From: Euzebyaceae bacterium
GTDB taxonomy: Bacteria > Actinomycetota > Nitriliruptoria > Euzebyales > Egibacteraceae
Length of the DNA: 5,859 nucleotides
Assembly: GCA_013698135.1 (NCBI GenBank)
Contig: JACCVM010000018.1
Span: 1-5,859 of the forward strand
Direction: 5' to 3'
Shown here one piece after another: positions 1-4,787 of the stretch; positions within the stretch are counted from its first letter, which is position 1, and every line of letters starts with the position of its first letter. A model generated the notes under the pieces. That model saw only the letters and a list, made by a program, of their open reading frames with translations, was not told the DNA's origin and searched no databases. The translations under genes were made by a program, and so were the position numbers.

Positions 1-99
1 TTCGGTGCGCAGTCCCGTGACCTCGGCCCGGGACGTGCCCGTCGAGCCGGAGGACGCCACGCGCCAGGCCACGCGGGCAGCCAGGTCCCAGTCCGCCAG
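1..99 (-). CDS. Partial N-terminus of a possible zinc-dependent metalloprotease (DUF2342-like), running off the left edge
   Basis: Only about 33 codons are inside the window. Read on the minus strand, the frame gives a peptide with the core DWDLAARVAWRV followed by a Ser/Gly/Thr stretch and AEVTGLRTE. From memory, this Asp-Trp-x-Leu-Ala-x-Arg-Val opening is typical of the N-terminus of actinobacterial DUF2342 proteins, the 'zinc-dependent metalloprotease / F420-associated' family. Their catalytic HExxH-type region would lie outside the window. The start is unclear: no ATG, GTG or TTG lies in frame between an upstream in-frame stop and the DWDLA motif. A CTG at 97-99 (or at 124-126) would keep the motif, whereas the first in-frame GTG (70-72) would remove it. 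The gene would follow the exported membrane protein on the same strand by about 30 bases. The family assignment rests on a short motif and is tentative. Confidence 0.4.
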   Translation of the reverse strand, partial: MADWDLAARVAWRVASSGSTGTSRAEVTGLRTE

Positions 100-127
100 C
101 GACCGGGACGACCCGGACGGTCTCAGC

Positions 128-457
128 TCAACGGCGACGGCGTTTGCTCCTGCGCTCCTGGGCGAAGCGCGGCTGCCAGATCAGGTAGGCGAAGAGCAAC
201 GCGACCGCGGCCAGCACGCCGACCGCGAACAGGGGGACGTTGAAGAACTGGAAGAACGGCGGTGGCGCCGCCTCGTCGGGCGCCGGCAGGAACTCCCGCG
301 AAACCTCGTTCTGCGTCCCGATCTCGTTGATGCCGGGGGCAGGGCCCTCGGGTTCTTCGGCGGCGCCCTCGGTGGCCTCGACGGCCATCGCCGGCACGGC
401 GAGCACCGAGCCCATCAGCACGGCCAGTACGACCACGCCCAGCAGGCGCTTGCACAT
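128..457 (-). CDS. Small exported single-pass membrane protein, unknown function (109 aa)
   Basis: The protein has a clear signal peptide: MCKRLL, then a hydrophobic stretch to about residue 20, and a VPAMA site suggesting cleavage after residue 25. An acidic, Glu/Ala/Pro-rich extracytoplasmic segment follows (about 26-68), then one membrane helix (about 74-95, from VPLFAVG to AYLIW). It ends with a short, very basic tail, ERRSKRRRR. The expected topology is N-terminus outside and C-terminus in the cytoplasm. I chose the ATG at 457, not the ATG 12 codons upstream at 493, because AAGGA lies 7 nt before it and because it places the signal peptide at the very N-terminus. I recognise no family. 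It lies in the same direction as the 98-aa gene upstream (133-bp gap) and the partial gene downstream. The basic tail could contact membrane lipids, nucleic acid or a cytoplasmic partner, which is inference only. Confidence 0.75.
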   Translation of the reverse strand: MCKRLLGVVVLAVLMGSVLAVPAMAVEATEGAAEEPEGPAPGINEIGTQNEVSREFLPAPDEAAPPPFFQFFNVPLFAVGVLAAVALLFAYLIWQPRFAQERRSKRRRR

Positions 458-464
458 CAACCGA

Positions 465-469
465 TCCTT
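465..469 (-). promoter_or_regulatory. Ribosome binding site of the exported membrane protein
   Basis: AAGGA on the minus strand, 7 nt upstream of the ATG at 457. It decides between this start and the in-frame ATG at 493, whose use would bury the signal peptide behind 12 polar residues. Confidence 0.6.
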
Positions 470-503
470 GCCTCGCGTTTCCCCAGCAACCAACTCGCGC
501 GGC

Positions 504-509
504 AGTGTA
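504..509 (-). promoter_or_regulatory. Possible -10 element for the exported membrane protein gene
   Basis: TACACT on the minus strand matches the TAnnnT pattern of sigma-70 type -10 boxes. It would give a leader of about 40 nt before the ATG at 457. There is no good -35 hexamer at 16-18 bp; that position is occupied by the GC-rich dyads at 514-540. This is a weak, position-supported candidate only. Confidence 0.3.
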
Positions 510-513
510 GCGC

Positions 514-527
514 CCGGTGGCCACCGG
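514..527. repeat. Perfect 14-bp palindrome upstream of the exported membrane protein gene
   Basis: CCGGTGGCCACCGG reads the same on both strands with no spacer. It sits immediately upstream (minus-strand sense) of the possible -10 at 504-509, where a repressor or activator site would be expected. It shares bases 524-527 with the hairpin at 524-540, so the two structures could not form together in RNA. Short palindromes of this composition also arise by chance in very GC-rich DNA. Confidence 0.4.
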
Positions 528-540
528 CCTGCCCGGCCGG
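524..540. repeat. GC-rich hairpin (6-bp stem, 5-nt loop) between two minus-strand genes
   Basis: CCGGCC and GGCCGG flank the loop TGCCC. The hairpin lies 51 nt beyond the stop codon of the 98-aa gene on the minus strand and could help end its transcript. No T-run follows, so it is not a classical intrinsic terminator; actinobacterial terminators often lack the U-tract. It could equally be part of the control region of the next gene. Confidence 0.3.
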
Positions 541-590
541 CTCAGGTGTGGCCGTCGGGCTCGGGTGCGCGACCCGGCTGGCGTCGGGCG

Positions 591-887
591 TCAGTGCGCC
601 GGCGGCTGCGCCGCGGCGGCCTCGACGATGCGCTCGGCTTCCTGCTCGACCATGGCGTCGGCCACCGCCGTGTGGAGCCGGCGGGTGAGCGTGCGCACCG
701 CCGCGCGTTGCTCGTCGACGGCGTGCACGGCCGCCTCTGCATCGTCGTGTTGCAGCAGCGCGCTGACCAGCGTCAGGTCGAGCGCCGCGGCGCGGCGATA
801 GTCACCGGCGCAGACGGCGACTTCACCGGCCAGGCGGCGGGCGCTCGGGGTGGCCGGGGTGGGTTGGGGCGTCGGCTCTGTGCTCAC
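591..887 (-). CDS. Hypothetical small helical protein (98 aa)
   Basis: The protein begins with a short Pro/Thr-rich segment (STEPTPQPTPATPSA). The rest, about residues 16-93, is Ala/Arg/Glu-rich sequence expected to be alpha-helical, with heptad-like hydrophobic spacing (for example LTLVSALLQ and AERIVEAAAA). There is a single cysteine near residue 26. There is no signal peptide, membrane segment or recognisable motif, so it is probably cytoplasmic. The same frame stays open far upstream on this strand (to 1904), but that extension overlaps better-supported plus-strand genes. I therefore chose the GTG at 887, preceded by AGTAGG with a 4-nt gap. It is divergent from the 60-aa membrane protein across a 130-bp spacer carrying two dyads. 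I recognise no family, and the call depends on coding-like composition and context. Confidence 0.55.
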   Translation of the reverse strand: MSTEPTPQPTPATPSARRLAGEVAVCAGDYRRAAALDLTLVSALLQHDDAEAAVHAVDEQRAAVRTLTRRLHTAVADAMVEQEAERIVEAAAAQPPAH

Positions 888-933
888 GCTGCCTACTTCG
901 ACACGCGGGCCGACGCCTCCTGCCGCCTGAGAA

Positions 934-948
934 AGGCAAACCTTGCCC
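934..948. promoter_or_regulatory. Short dyad resembling a DtxR/IdeR-type metal box
   Basis: GGCAA-ACC-TTGCC (935-947) is an exact 5+5 bp inverted repeat. With one more base on each side the half-sites are AGGCAAA and CTTGCCC around C941. This partly matches the DtxR/IdeR/MntR operator form AGGnnA-n-n-CTnnCC. It lacks the outer TTA/TAA bases of a good box. It lies in the divergent spacer, only 3 bp from the larger inverted repeat. This is suggestive only. Confidence 0.3.
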
Positions 949-950
949 GT

Positions 951-973
951 CTCGCCGTATCGTGTACGGCGAG
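951..973. promoter_or_regulatory. Perfect 9+9 bp inverted repeat, candidate operator in the divergent spacer
   Basis: The arms CTCGCCGTA and TACGGCGAG are exact reverse complements around the 5-bp spacer TCGTG. The site is 63 bp upstream of the GTG at 887 (minus) and 44 bp upstream of the ATG at 1018 (plus), so one bound dimer could affect both promoters. Size and symmetry fit a TetR/GntR-type dimer operator, but no regulator is encoded in the window. No U-run follows in either direction, so it is an unlikely terminator. Possible -10-like hexamers (TATCGT at 958-963 on the plus strand) fall inside the repeat, as expected for a repressor site, but no matching -35 is clear. Confidence 0.55.
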
Positions 974-1005
974 GGGTCACCACAACGGTCACGGACCGCT
1001 GTCGC

Positions 1006-1011
1006 AGGGAG
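1006..1011 (+). promoter_or_regulatory. Ribosome binding site of the 60-aa membrane protein
   Basis: AGGGAG lies 6 nt before the ATG at 1018. It supports this start over the in-frame ATG/GTG options upstream near 943, which would add a basic non-conserved-looking leader and run through the operator dyad. Confidence 0.55.
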
Positions 1012-1017
1012 CCAGCC

Positions 1018-1200
1018 ATGAGTACGCCCGAGTCGCGAGAACCCGAGGTCGACCACGCCGAGGTCAACCGCCGCGAGCAGCGAGACACCGAGCCGGAGGG
1101 CCCGAGCAGCCGCACCGGGGGCCCGCTGACCTGGATCTGGGCCGCCGTGGCGGTGCTGCTGGTGCTGTGGGTGGTGGTGGCCAGCGGCTGGGTGCTGTAG
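1018..1200 (+). CDS. Small tail-anchored-type membrane protein (60 aa)
   Basis: The first 36 residues are strongly polar and charged (many Glu, Arg, Asp and Ser; for example EVNRREQRDTEPEG). They are followed by one hydrophobic helix at about residues 37-60 (PLTWIWAAVAVLLVLWVVV...) that runs to the C-terminus, ending SGWVL. There is no N-terminal signal, so the likely arrangement is a cytoplasmic N-terminal tail held by a C-terminal anchor. The start has a good ribosome binding site 6 nt upstream. The gene is divergent from the 98-aa gene and shares its control region. I recognise no family. Such microproteins often modulate larger membrane complexes, but nothing here identifies a partner. 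A 155-bp gap separates it from the downstream transport operon, so co-transcription is possible but not shown. Confidence 0.7.
   Translation: MSTPESREPEVDHAEVNRREQRDTEPEGPSSRTGGPLTWIWAAVAVLLVLWVVVASGWVL
1181..1195 (+). repeat. 15-bp direct repeat, copy 1
   Basis: CCAGCGGCTGGGTGC is found at the 3' end of the 60-aa membrane protein gene (codons for ASGWVL) and again at 1234-1248. The first 11 bases are themselves palindromic (CCAGC-G-GCTGG). Confidence 0.5.
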
Positions 1201-1233
1201 CCCCGCTCGGCCGGCGCTGCCCCCCATCCCGTA

Positions 1234-1248
1234 CCAGCGGCTGGGTGC
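1234..1248 (+). repeat. 15-bp direct repeat, copy 2
   Basis: Exact copy of 1181-1195, lying 53 bp downstream in the non-coding gap after the 60-aa gene. The offset is not a multiple of three. It may be a remnant of a small local duplication or chance in GC-rich DNA. Confidence 0.5.
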
Positions 1249-1252
1249 GCAA

Positions 1253-1270
1253 GCGGGCACAGCTGTCCGC
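1253..1270. repeat. Imperfect 18-bp dyad upstream of the transport operon
   Basis: ACAGCTGT (1259-1266) is a perfect 8-bp palindrome. It is flanked by GCGG on the left and CCGC on the right, with a 2-nt GC insertion on the left side only. It lies 30 bp upstream of the possible -35 at 1300 and could be a regulator site for the operon. The evidence is weak. Confidence 0.25.
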
Positions 1271-1299
1271 AACGGCACCCGCCCACTGCAGTCGCCCCC

Positions 1300-1328
1300 T
1301 TGACCGCGGCGACCCAGCCGGGTTCGAT
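1300..1328 (+). promoter_or_regulatory. Possible sigma-70 type promoter of the transport operon
   Basis: TTGACC (1300-1305), a good -35, is followed after exactly 17 bp by TTCGAT (1323-1328), a moderate -10. Transcription would begin near 1335, about 20 nt before the TTG start at 1356. The rest of the 155-bp gap (1201-1355) holds the second copy of the 15-bp repeat and the imperfect dyad, but no clear terminator for the upstream gene and no recognisable iron box. Confidence 0.4.
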
Positions 1329-1341
1329 GGTGGCCGTCGGC

Positions 1342-1347
1342 AAGGAG
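1342..1347 (+). promoter_or_regulatory. Strong ribosome binding site selecting a TTG start
   Basis: AAGGAG lies 8 nt upstream of the TTG at 1356. The in-frame GTG at 1347 overlaps this site and so cannot be served by it, and the GTG codons at 1365 and 1392 are too far from it. The ribosome binding site therefore favours the rare TTG start. Confidence 0.55.
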
Positions 1348-1355
1348 TGTGCTAC

Positions 1356-2153
1356 TTGCAAACAGTGCCTGTCCGGAACAGCGGGACCGTCGTGGACGGC
1401 CCGACGCTGTTCGCGCGGTACGCCTACCCGCCGAACCAGCGCGGGTACTGCGGCCCAGCCGACCATCAGTCGTTGCTGGAATACGGGGCGGCGCGCGTCG
1501 TCGATCCCGGCTTGGAGCAGCTGGCGCGAGGTTTCGCCGGCGCATGGCCGTACCTGACGTTCATCGCCTCGGCGGTTGGCATCGGTGATCCGCTCGATCG
1601 TCGAGTGGTCAGCGGCTACTGGCTTGGGACTCGGCTGCTGGACCGCATCGACATGGCGGTGTTCGGCAACGCCTTGCAGGACCGCTTCCGCCCCAAGACC
1701 GGGTCGTCGTGGCCGTTCCTGGCCGAGTCGATCCCGGCGGGAGCCGTTCCCAGCCACAGCTTCCACGTCTTCGAGGTCTATCCCTGGGTGGGCCTGCTGG
1801 AGTCCTACCGTGGCGGCCATCCGCTGCATATCCTCGACCGCTGCCGGATCCGCTGGGGCGAGGTGGTGACGACCTGCGGCGACCAGGTGGTGGTGCGCTC
1901 CCAACCGCTGGAGTGGGACGGTGCCGTCCTGCGCCTCGGTCCCGCGGTGGAAGAGACCGCGACGCGTGCGCTGGGAGGGCTGGGCTTCGTGGACGACCTA
2001 CGTCCCGGCGAGTGGGTCTCGTTGCACTGGGACTGGGTCTGTGACCGCCTTGACGCCTCGCAGCTGGCCGACCTGCGCCGATCGACGGCTCACCAGCTGC
2101 GCATCACCAACCGTACCGCCGGCCATCCGGGCCCGGCGATGACGATGGGCTGA
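1356..2153 (+). CDS. Uncharacterised DUF6390-like protein, first gene of an ABC transporter operon (265 aa)
   Basis: I recognise this, from memory, as similar to the actinobacterial DUF6390 family; its biochemical role is unknown to me. Family-like motifs in order are: FARYAYPPN with GYCGP (about residues 19-34), GAWPYL (62-67), a run of SHSFHVFEVYPWVGLL (133-148), LDRCRIRWG (160-168) and SLHWDWVCDRL (222-232). Several Cys and His residues fall in these blocks (C32, H134, H137, C162, H224, C229) and could bind metal or form a catalytic site, which is inference. There is no signal peptide or membrane helix, so it is probably cytoplasmic. I chose the TTG start because AAGGAG lies 8 nt upstream; GTG at 1365 or 1392 is possible and would only trim the N-terminus. 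The stop is 2 nt before the start of the solute-binding lipoprotein, so translation is probably coupled. Unverified memory: some relatives lie near [NiFe]-hydrogenase genes in actinobacteria. Confidence 0.8.
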   Translation: MQTVPVRNSGTVVDGPTLFARYAYPPNQRGYCGPADHQSLLEYGAARVVDPGLEQLARGFAGAWPYLTFIASAVGIGDPLDRRVVSGYWLGTRLLDRIDMAVFGNALQDRFRPKTGSSWPFLAESIPAGAVPSHSFHVFEVYPWVGLLESYRGGHPLHILDRCRIRWGEVVTTCGDQVVVRSQPLEWDGAVLRLGPAVEETATRALGGLGFVDDLRPGEWVSLHWDWVCDRLDASQLADLRRSTAHQLRITNRTAGHPGPAMTMG

Positions 2154-2155
2154 CC

Positions 2156-3145
2156 GTGCGACGCCGCCTTTCCGCCGCTGTGCTGCTGGGCGCCCTGACA
2201 CTGACCGCCTGCGGCCAGGCCTCTACCGGAGTGGGTAGCCAACCGACGCCCGACGGCGCCGGCGCCAGTGTACGGCTGTACACCACCGTGACCCAGGAGA
2301 CCGTGGACGCCGTCGTCGCCGCCTTCGCCGAGGCCGAGCCCGACACCCAGGTGGAGGTGTTCCGCGCGCCAACCGGCGAGCTCAACGCCCGCATCGCCGC
2401 CGAGCGTCGCGAGGGCGGCGTGCAGGCCGACGTGCTGTGGCTCACCGACCCTTTGTCGATGCAGCAGTACGACGCCGAAGGCCTGCTGGCCGCCTACGAG
2501 CCCGCCGAGATCGACGCCGTGCCGGCCGAGTACCGCACGGACACCTTCACCGGGACTCGACTGCTCAACCTGGTCATCGTGCACGAAGCTGGCCTTGACC
2601 CGGCGCCCCAGACCTGGCAGGACCTGGCCGACCCCGCCTACCGCGATGCGGTGGCGCTGCCAGATCCCTCCTTCGCGGGATCGGCCTTCGGGGCCCTTGG
2701 CTACTTCGCCGAGGCTGAGGGCGGCCTGGACTTCTATGCGTCCCTGGCCGACAACGGCGTGGTCCAGGTGCCTTCCCCTGGCGAGGTGACCAGCGGGGTG
2801 GCCGAAGGCCGCTTCGTGGCCGGAATGACCCTGGACGCCGACGCGCGCGCCGCCGCCGAGGCCGGGTCGCCGGTGGAGTCGGTAGTGCCTGAGTCAGGGG
2901 CCATCGCGGTCTACAGCCCCATCGCCGTGATCGAGTCGGCGGCCAACACCGAGGCCGCCGAGGCCTTCGTTGACTTCTCGCTGACGATCCCGGCGCAGGA
3001 GGCGATCGCGGGCTCCGGCTGGGAGCCGATCCGCGACGCCGTGGAATGGGAGCACGAGGCGATGCAGGTGGCGCCGGACTGGTCGGCCATCTACGACCGG
3101 CAGGACGAGCTGCTCGAGGAGTACCGGGCCATCATCGGTGGGTGA
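2156..3145 (+). CDS. ABC transporter solute-binding lipoprotein, ferric-iron/PotD-like type (329 aa)
   Basis: This is the extracytoplasmic receptor of the importer encoded downstream. Its lipoprotein signal has an RRR n-region, a hydrophobic core and the lipobox LTAC with Cys19 as the lipidation site, so the mature protein would be anchored on the outer face of the membrane. The mature part has the layout of the iron/thiamine/phosphonate branch of periplasmic binding proteins: VRLYTTVTQETVDAVVAAF (39-57), ADVLWLTDP (91-99), TWQDLADPAYRDAVALPDPS (153-172), then SPIAVIESAANTEAAEAFVDF (254-274). The paired tyrosines that bind iron in FbpA/FutA proteins are not seen; the equivalent stretch appears to be GMTLDADARAAAEAG (223-237), with Ala where many relatives have an aromatic residue. 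Ferric iron is therefore only one possible substrate; an organic anion or phosphonate is an alternative. It begins with GTG 2 nt after the previous gene, with only a weak ribosome binding site, which suggests coupling. Confidence 0.9.
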   Translation: MRRRLSAAVLLGALTLTACGQASTGVGSQPTPDGAGASVRLYTTVTQETVDAVVAAFAEAEPDTQVEVFRAPTGELNARIAAERREGGVQADVLWLTDPLSMQQYDAEGLLAAYEPAEIDAVPAEYRTDTFTGTRLLNLVIVHEAGLDPAPQTWQDLADPAYRDAVALPDPSFAGSAFGALGYFAEAEGGLDFYASLADNGVVQVPSPGEVTSGVAEGRFVAGMTLDADARAAAEAGSPVESVVPESGAIAVYSPIAVIESAANTEAAEAFVDFSLTIPAQEAIAGSGWEPIRDAVEWEHEAMQVAPDWSAIYDRQDELLEEYRAIIGG

Positions 3146-4787
3146 TCGTGGCGGCGTAGCTCGGGCTAGCCCGGCGCTGCACGGCGCGATCGTCCTGGCG
3201 GCTGCAGGTGCGCTCCTGCTCGTTGGGTTCCCCCTTGCCGAGCTGTTCGGGGCCGCCGGCTCACAGGGCCTGGCCGCGGTGGTCGCGGCCTTCCAGGGAA
3301 CCGCGGCAGCGCGTGCGATCGCCACGACGCTGGGAACGGGTGGCGTCGTCACCCTGCTGGGCGTCCTGGGCGGGACCGCCGCGGCGTTTGCCACCGAGCG
3401 AGGCGCACCGCGCGGGCGGTCCTGGCTTCGGGGTGCGGTGCTCCTACCGCTGGTCGTTCCGCCGTTCGTCGCCGCACTTAGCTGGGGGCAGGCCTACGGC
3501 CCGGCCGGCCTTGTTGACGACCTGCTCGGCCTGGAGTTGCCGGGCGTGTACGGGCTCGGCGGGGTGGTGACGGTGCTGACGGTGCACGCCGTGCCGTTGG
3601 TGTACCTCGTCGTAGCGGCCGCGCTGGCGTCGCGCGCCGAGCCGGATCTGGAACGCGCCGCGCGCAGTAGCGGAGCCAGCGCCGCGACGGCATTTCGCAC
3701 GGTCACGCTGCCACTGCTGCGCCCGGCGATCGTCGCCGGCGCCGCCCTGGCCTTCGTCACCACGGTCAACGCCTTCGGGGTGCCGGCGGTGCTGGGTACG
3801 CCAGCCGGTGTCACCACCGTCACAACGCGCATCTACTCCGACCTGGTGTTCGCCGCCGACCCAGAGGCCTTCACCCGCGTCCTGGTCCTGGCGTCCGGGC
3901 TGGTGCTGCTCACCCTGTCCGTGGTCGGCGTTGCCGACGTCCGCGACGCGCTGGGAACCGGGCTGACGCGGACCGGCGCTCCCCTCGGCAGCGCCGTGCC
4001 AGCCGGATCCCGCTGGCCAGGTGCCGTGCTGTGGAGCTACGCGCTGGTCACCAGCATGCTGCCGCTGCTGGCGCTGGTGCTGGTCGGGATCACCCGTGCG
4101 CTGGGTCTGGCGCCGGTGCCGGCCAACTGGACCCTCGGTCACTTCCGTGCCGCTCTGGGCGGTCTGGGCGGACCGGCACTGGCCCGCAGTGTGCTGCTGG
4201 CGATTGCGGCGGCCACCACCGTGCTCCTGCTGGGGGGGTTGCTGACCGCCCTGCGACGTCAGCGTGGTGGCAAGCCGCTGGCCACCATGGCGACGCTCAC
4301 CTTCGCCGTCCCCGGCTCGGCCCTGGCGGTGGCCGTCCTGCTGGCCTACGGGCCGTGGCTGCGCGACACCCTGGCGCTGATCCTCATCGCCTATCTGGCC
4401 AAATTTTGGGCGCTCGGTCACCGCACGATCGCCGGCGCCGCCGGCCGGCAGCCGCCCGAGCTCGCCTGGGCGGCCCGAGCCAGCGGGGCCGGGCCGGCTA
4501 CCACGCTGCGCACCGTCACGATCCCCCTGCTGCTGCCCGCGCTGGCGGGCGCCTGGCTGGTGGTGTTCCTGTTCGGCCTGCACGAGGTGACGATGTCCAG
4601 CCTGCTGTACGGGCCGGGCAGCGAGACCCTGGCAGTGGTGATCCTCAACCTGCGCCAGCTGGGCGACGTTCCGGTGACCGCGGCGCTGGCCGTGCTGCTG
4701 ACCGGCATGGTCCTGCTTGGCACCGCGCTGCTGTCGGCCGCGAGCCGGACGTCACGACGCCTCACCACCCGTCGGGACGGCGGATGA
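3138..4787 (+). CDS. Fused two-domain ABC permease, FbpB/AfuB type (549 aa)
   Basis: This is the membrane channel of the importer. It carries two BPD_transp_1 units in one chain of about 12 hydrophobic segments, a fusion and length typical of FbpB/SfuB/AfuB iron permeases; ThiP is also fused, but usually works with a shorter ATPase. Each half has the cytoplasmic EAA loop that docks the ATPase: LERAARSSGASAATAFRTVT (171-190) followed by LP in the N-half, and ELAWAARASGAGPATTLRTV (441-460) followed by TIP in the C-half. The near-duplicate loops show the internal repeat. A linker of about 30 residues (268-297) joins the halves. The GTG start overlaps the end of the binding-protein gene by 8 nt, and the stop overlaps the ATPase start as ATGA. 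A run of seven G (4232-4238) lies in the coding frame, which stays intact. Confidence 0.92.
   Translation: MGDRGGVARASPALHGAIVLAAAGALLLVGFPLAELFGAAGSQGLAAVVAAFQGTAAARAIATTLGTGGVVTLLGVLGGTAAAFATERGAPRGRSWLRGAVLLPLVVPPFVAALSWGQAYGPAGLVDDLLGLELPGVYGLGGVVTVLTVHAVPLVYLVVAAALASRAEPDLERAARSSGASAATAFRTVTLPLLRPAIVAGAALAFVTTVNAFGVPAVLGTPAGVTTVTTRIYSDLVFAADPEAFTRVLVLASGLVLLTLSVVGVADVRDALGTGLTRTGAPLGSAVPAGSRWPGAVLWSYALVTSMLPLLALVLVGITRALGLAPVPANWTLGHFRAALGGLGGPALARSVLLAIAAATTVLLLGGLLTALRRQRGGKPLATMATLTFAVPGSALAVAVLLAYGPWLRDTLALILIAYLAKFWALGHRTIAGAAGRQPPELAWAARASGAGPATTLRTVTIPLLLPALAGAWLVVFLFGLHEVTMSSLLYGPGSETLAVVILNLRQLGDVPVTAALAVLLTGMVLLGTALLSAASRTSRRLTTRRDGG

Noticed and set aside
5..688. Plus-strand frame of 227 residues at the left edge
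   Set aside because: It is Arg/Ala/Pro-rich with no motif and lies antisense to the exported membrane protein, which has a clear signal peptide and membrane helix.
951..973. The 9+9 inverted repeat as an intrinsic terminator
   Set aside because: It lies between two divergent gene starts, where no gene ends, and no U-run follows on either strand.
240..1355. A long plus-strand open frame extending the DUF6390-like gene back to 240 (637 residues in all)
   Set aside because: The upstream part is low-complexity Arg/Gly/Ala-rich sequence. It runs antisense to two better-supported small genes and through the operator spacer; only the part from 1356 has family-like motifs and a ribosome binding site.
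888..1904. Minus-strand extension of the 98-aa protein to 1904
   Set aside because: It overlaps the 60-aa gene and the DUF6390-like gene in antisense, with no conserved motifs. High GC content makes long antisense frames common.
4401..4407. AAATTTT as a possible slippery site for programmed frameshifting
   Set aside because: It is out of register with the permease codons (AAA TTT TGG), no shifted product makes sense, and the gene is complete without a shift.
3444..4583. Minus-strand frame of 379 residues opposite the permease
   Set aside because: It is Gln/Arg/Gly-rich shadow sequence of the permease codons, with no domain or ribosome binding site support.
4031..4783. N-terminal extension of the ATPase frame into the permease gene
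   Set aside because: It overlaps clear transmembrane coding sequence in another frame. The ATG at 4784 with the ATGA overlap places the ABC domain at its usual distance from the start.
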